From Furfurilactobacillus milii (lineage in GTDB: Bacteria; Bacillota; Bacilli; Lactobacillales; Lactobacillaceae): DNA of 64,000 bases. Of this stretch, positions 61,189-64,000 are shown piece by piece. Within the stretch, counting starts at the first letter, position 1. Each line of letters begins with the position of its first letter. The notes under the pieces are model-generated. The model was not told the origin of the DNA, ran no database searches, and saw only the letters and a list, made by a program, of their open reading frames with translations. Both the position numbers and the translations under genes were made by a program. The stretch covers positions 1-64,000 of the forward strand of contig NZ_JAIWJF010000001.1 in assembly GCF_021654115.1 (NCBI RefSeq). Reading direction: 5' to 3'.

Positions 61189-61722
61189 TTAATCATTATT
61201 AACATTGAATCGCGACCAACGAATCGCATCTACTGAACCACTTACCAAATGAATAGCATTAGGCCAGATTCCTTGCCGTTCAAAACCACAGGCAGCGGCC
61301 ACTTTTAAACTTGACTGATTATGCGTCGCAATTTTCAAATCAATTCTTTTGAGATGCAACTTTTCGAATCCATAACGAACAAGACGGTCAACGCAGCCAC
61401 ACATGATGCCATGACCTTGCGCATCCTCACTCAGCCAGTACCCAATTTCAGCTGTCCGATTGGCCATATCTAATTCAACAAAACTAATCCGGCCCACCAA
61501 CCGGCCTTGCCAATAAATACTAAACTGCTTGGGTTGCTGGCGGTCGGCCAAGAACGCATTACGAGTAATACGTTCTTGGTCCGCTAACGTTGTAACCTTT
61601 AACGCCCAAGGTAACCACTTGCCAAGATACTGCTGGTTTCGTGTGATTAGTTGAAAGTATGCTGGCGCTTCACTTTGCGCTAAAGAACTGAGCTGAAGTT
61701 GGTTTTTCACACGTAACATCAT
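61189..61722 (-). CDS. GNAT acetyltransferase (RimJ/RimL type)
   Basis: A 177-residue N-acetyltransferase. YLGKWLPWA near the N-terminus, EIGYWLSEDAQGHGIMCGCVDRLVRYGF (acetyl-CoA loop QGHGIM) and ATHNQSSLKVAAACGF are the RimL/RimJ subfamily marks. It may modify ribosomal proteins, as in L. brevis-type YdaF homologues, or small amines. It is co-transcribed with the FeS-like gene. Two adjacent ATG codons exist; the first is used. Confidence 0.88.
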   Translation of the reverse strand: MMLRVKNQLQLSSLAQSEAPAYFQLITRNQQYLGKWLPWALKVTTLADQERITRNAFLADRQQPKQFSIYWQGRLVGRISFVELDMANRTAEIGYWLSEDAQGHGIMCGCVDRLVRYGFEKLHLKRIDLKIATHNQSSLKVAAACGFERQGIWPNAIHLVSGSVDAIRWSRFNVNND

Positions 61723-61781
61723 TACTGATCATCTCTTCGTTAATTTACGATTTTTAAAATTTCTTAGACTGAGCCAGATCA

Positions 61782-62471
61782 TTAAATGCTGAGTTGAAGG
61801 CGCTGTTCAAGAAAATCATGACCAGAATCCGTCACCGCCAATGCTCGCGCATCTTTGCCACGAACCAAGTACTCATGGTCCAACAGAAACGTCAGAATGC
61901 CGTGACCAACTGCGCCCCCAACGTGATCTTTACGCTCGCTCCAATCCAGACAAGGTTTACAAAAAGCACGTTTTTTCTTCATCAACTCGTCTAAGTTCAA
62001 ATTAAAAGTGCTTGATAAGAATGTTCGGCCACTTTGTGTCACGTTAAAATTCGCACTTTCCAAAGCGATGGCGCCATTTTCAATTAGTTTATCAGTAATG
62101 GCAACGCCAATTCGACCTGCCACATGATCATAACATGTTCGACAATAATATAACTTTTTATACTTCAAACTCTTGTTTAGAGAAGCGACTTTCTTCTCAG
62201 GCGCAACCGGACTCAGCGTTTCAAACAGCGTTGCGACGTCTGATCGAATCAACGTGTAGTAGTGAAAACGCCCGTACTTCTCTAGTTTTAGCCAGTTAAG
62301 GCCGACCATTTTTTGTAAATGATATGTCGCTGTTTGCGGCGTGATCTTAGCAGCCAAGGCCAGTTCATTGACTGTGTGAGCTCGACCATCCATTAACATA
62401 TCCACCATTTTAACCCGTGCTGAGTTACTAAAAATTTCCACGATTGCTGCTACATCTGGTGCTTCATTCAT
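61782..62471 (-). CDS. ArsR-like winged-helix regulator with cysteine pairs
   Basis: A 229-residue transcriptional regulator. The N-terminal third is an ArsR-type winged helix (FSNSARVKMVDMLMDGRAHTVNELALAAKITPQTATYHLQKMVGL). The C-terminal part holds two CxxC pairs, YYCRTCYDH and AFCKPCLDW, about 70 residues apart, which could bind zinc or sense thiol state. It is divergent from an ABC-2 exporter and probably controls it. GGCGG precedes the ATG at 62471. Confidence 0.82.
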   Translation of the reverse strand: MNEAPDVAAIVEIFSNSARVKMVDMLMDGRAHTVNELALAAKITPQTATYHLQKMVGLNWLKLEKYGRFHYYTLIRSDVATLFETLSPVAPEKKVASLNKSLKYKKLYYCRTCYDHVAGRIGVAITDKLIENGAIALESANFNVTQSGRTFLSSTFNLNLDELMKKKRAFCKPCLDWSERKDHVGGAVGHGILTFLLDHEYLVRGKDARALAVTDSGHDFLEQRLQLSI

Positions 62472-62536
62472 ATTATCACCGCCGAATTCCATATTTCGAA
62501 GACCATCGAGTTGACCTCATGATACATTAAATTTCA

Positions 62537-62557
62537 GTGAGAAACGACATTTTTCAC
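62537..62557. promoter_or_regulatory. inverted repeat between the ArsR-like gene and the ABC exporter
   Basis: GTGAGAAA-N5-TTTTTCAC is a near-perfect dyad (one mismatched pair), 31 bases before the ABC start codon. It is a candidate operator for the divergent regulator. Confidence 0.4.
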
Positions 62558-62587
62558 CAAATTTAGTTAATTCGGAGGTTGATAACC

Positions 62588-63349
62588 ATGAAACCCATTC
62601 TTGAAGTTTCTCATTTATCAAAAAAATATGGTTCCTTTACAGCCGTTAATGACATTTCGTTTCAGTTGCAACGCAACCATTGCATTGCTTTATTAGGCAC
62701 AAATGGTGCAGGCAAGACAACAACCATGAAAATGATCTACGCAGCAGCATCCATTACTCACGGCAGGATCACCGTGGATGGCTTCGACGTTAAAAAGTCT
62801 CCCTCAAACACAAAAAGGGCGCTTGGCATTGTATCCCAAGAGGACTTATTGGATGGTTCACTTACTGTTTACGAAAACATGATTGCTCACGGCCTGTGCT
62901 ATGACATCCCCAAACGTGAGCTGAAAAAGCGAACACAGAACCTGCTAACGTTTGCCGGTTTAGCAAATTACGATGACAAACAAATCAGTGATTTGTCTGG
63001 TGGCATGCGGCGCCGTTTGGTGCTGGCACGCGCTCTTCTCAACCATCCCAAAGTAATCATTCTTGATGAGCCAACAACCGGACTAGACATTCAGTCACGC
63101 CATGTAATTTGGAAGAAATTGGAGCAATTAAAAAACGAAGGTGTTTCACTGTTGCTCACGTCTCACTACATGGATGAAGTTCAACGGTTGGCCGATCAAG
63201 TATTAATTATTCACCGCGGTAAAATTCTCGCTTCTGGTGCCCCAGATTCATTACCGGCGAAGTATGGTTATCAGTCACTAGAAGAGGCCTTTCTGGCACT
63301 TACCGATTTTCATGAGGAGGATGATCACATTGTACAAGCTCTCTCTTAG
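62588..63349 (+). CDS. ABC-2 exporter ATP-binding protein (NodI-like)
   Basis: A 253-residue ATPase: Walker A LGTNGAGKTT, Q-loop IVSQED, signature LSGGMRRRL, Walker B VIILDEPTTGLD and H-loop LTSHYMDE. The length and GMRRR signature fit drug or lipid exporters of the NodI/DrrA type. GGAGG is 9 bases before the ATG at 62588; an in-frame TTG three codons earlier directly follows the ribosome site and is rejected. It overlaps the permease gene by about 20 bases. Substrate unknown. Confidence 0.92.
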   Translation: MKPILEVSHLSKKYGSFTAVNDISFQLQRNHCIALLGTNGAGKTTTMKMIYAAASITHGRITVDGFDVKKSPSNTKRALGIVSQEDLLDGSLTVYENMIAHGLCYDIPKRELKKRTQNLLTFAGLANYDDKQISDLSGGMRRRLVLARALLNHPKVIILDEPTTGLDIQSRHVIWKKLEQLKNEGVSLLLTSHYMDEVQRLADQVLIIHRGKILASGAPDSLPAKYGYQSLEEAFLALTDFHEEDDHIVQALS

Positions 63350-64000
63350 ATCCATCAAACATGTCATTCAACGCAATTACATGAGTTTTCGAAAACTCTT
63401 CAAGGTATCTGTGTTTCCAAACTTGCTTGATCCAATTCTGTATCTGATTGCAATGGGAATTGGCTTAGCAAACTTTGTTGGCAACGTTGAAGGCATGCCC
63501 TACTTTCTGTTTGTAACATCAGGCTTAGTCGCTGCCACCAGCATGAATGCAGCAACCAATGAGGCAACGACAAACGCGTTTATTCAGATGCGGGTTGAAA
63601 AAACTTATTACGCTGTTAGCATGACGCCGGTTAACCTACAAGACATCATCATCGGTCAAGCAATTTGGGCTGGCATTCGTGCTACCATTTTCGGCACGCT
63701 GTTTTTGATTATTGCAGGATTTTTAGGTGCTATCCATAGCTGGCTAGTTATCTTTGTCCCATTTCTTTTATTCCTGAATGGTCTCTTATTCGGGTTACTG
63801 GGCCTGATCTTTACGTTGCTTGTGCCTAATCGCGACTATCTTAATTACTATGCCATGCTGGTCATTCAACCAATGTACATGTTTTCGGATACATTCTTTC
63901 CCGTCGCCAATATGCCACGTTGGCTTCAACCATACTGCTGGCTATCGCCCCTATACCATGCCGTTAAAGTCTGCCGTGGTCTGATGTTAGGCAATCCAAC
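63330..64000 (+). CDS. ABC-2 exporter permease (NodJ-like), cut by the window end
   Basis: Partial: about 223 residues are visible and the frame is open at the right edge. Starting at TTG 63330 it reads YKLSLRSIKHVIQRNYMSF, then a membrane domain with helices, including GLVAATSMNAATNEA, ending near YHAVKVCRGLMLGN, the NodJ/DrrB C-terminal motif. GAGGAGG (63314-63320) is 9 bases before the TTG; an in-frame ATG at 63321 touches it and is less likely. It is the membrane partner of the preceding ATPase. Confidence 0.88.
   Translation, partial: MYKLSLRSIKHVIQRNYMSFRKLFKVSVFPNLLDPILYLIAMGIGLANFVGNVEGMPYFLFVTSGLVAATSMNAATNEATTNAFIQMRVEKTYYAVSMTPVNLQDIIIGQAIWAGIRATIFGTLFLIIAGFLGAIHSWLVIFVPFLLFLNGLLFGLLGLIFTLLVPNRDYLNYYAMLVIQPMYMFSDTFFPVANMPRWLQPYCWLSPLYHAVKVCRGLMLGNP

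Overview
The window comes from a low-to-moderate G+C Gram-positive bacterium of the family Lactobacillaceae. The evidence is strong Shine-Dalgarno sites, TTGACA/TATAAT-type promoters, LPXTG cell-wall proteins (one with a KxYKxGKxW-type signal), a guanine riboswitch on xpt-pbuX, Nox-2 type NADH oxidase and a heterodimeric LmrCD-type exporter. The genus cannot be fixed from the sequence alone. The left edge holds the tandem promoters and leader of an rRNA operon whose 16S gene lies outside the window.

Layout. 1-5 kb: rrn leader, signal peptidase I, pyrrolidone-carboxylate peptidase, then a metal-stress island (Dps-like ferritin, HMA metallochaperone, P1B ATPase) with two FNR/CRP-type boxes in identical positions at two promoters. 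5-19 kb: two giant LPXTG adhesins, one with an L-type lectin head and a PEKP stalk, one of 2803 residues with 12 Cna_B/SpaA modules. Their promoters share an extended -10 and a downstream LacI-type operator at the same spacing. 19.4-20.7 kb: a DUF2075 helicase-like protein. 20.9-33.5 kb: a complete cyclic-di-GMP exopolysaccharide locus. It holds NADH oxidase (coupled to the next gene by ATGA overlap), a GH8-like hydrolase, a WsfD-like membrane transferase broken by an in-frame stop, a DUF2334-like membrane-anchored protein, a GT2 synthase, a BcsB-like protein, a degenerate GGDEF protein that keeps the inhibitory-site RxxD (probable receptor) and an active-looking diguanylate cyclase, with an EAL phosphodiesterase divergent. 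Between the divergent arms lie two structured RNAs of one fold, on opposite strands.

33.6-38.1 kb: lipoprotein plus heterodimeric ABC exporter. 38.6-45.8 kb: M20 peptidase and purine metabolism (purB-purA with a PurBox, guaC, pbuX-xpt under a guanine riboswitch). 46-50.7 kb: EamA transporter, GNAT, membrane GDPD phosphodiesterase, serine hydrolase. 50.9-55.6 kb: a third large surface protein with ten ~100-residue repeats, frameshifted in repeat 8, ending in a non-standard LPLTD anchor. 56-64 kb: PTPS-related membrane protein, MazEF-type module, small proteins, a MerR/carboxymuconolactone-decarboxylase pair, an FeS-type protein, GNAT, ArsR-like regulator and an ABC-2 exporter cut by the window end.

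The parts that most merit attention are the c-di-GMP/EPS locus with its paired RNAs, the shared adhesin promoter architecture, the FNR-type boxes of the metal island, and three genes whose best Shine-Dalgarno site precedes an AUC or AUU codon. No tRNA, CRISPR array, insertion sequence or prophage was seen.
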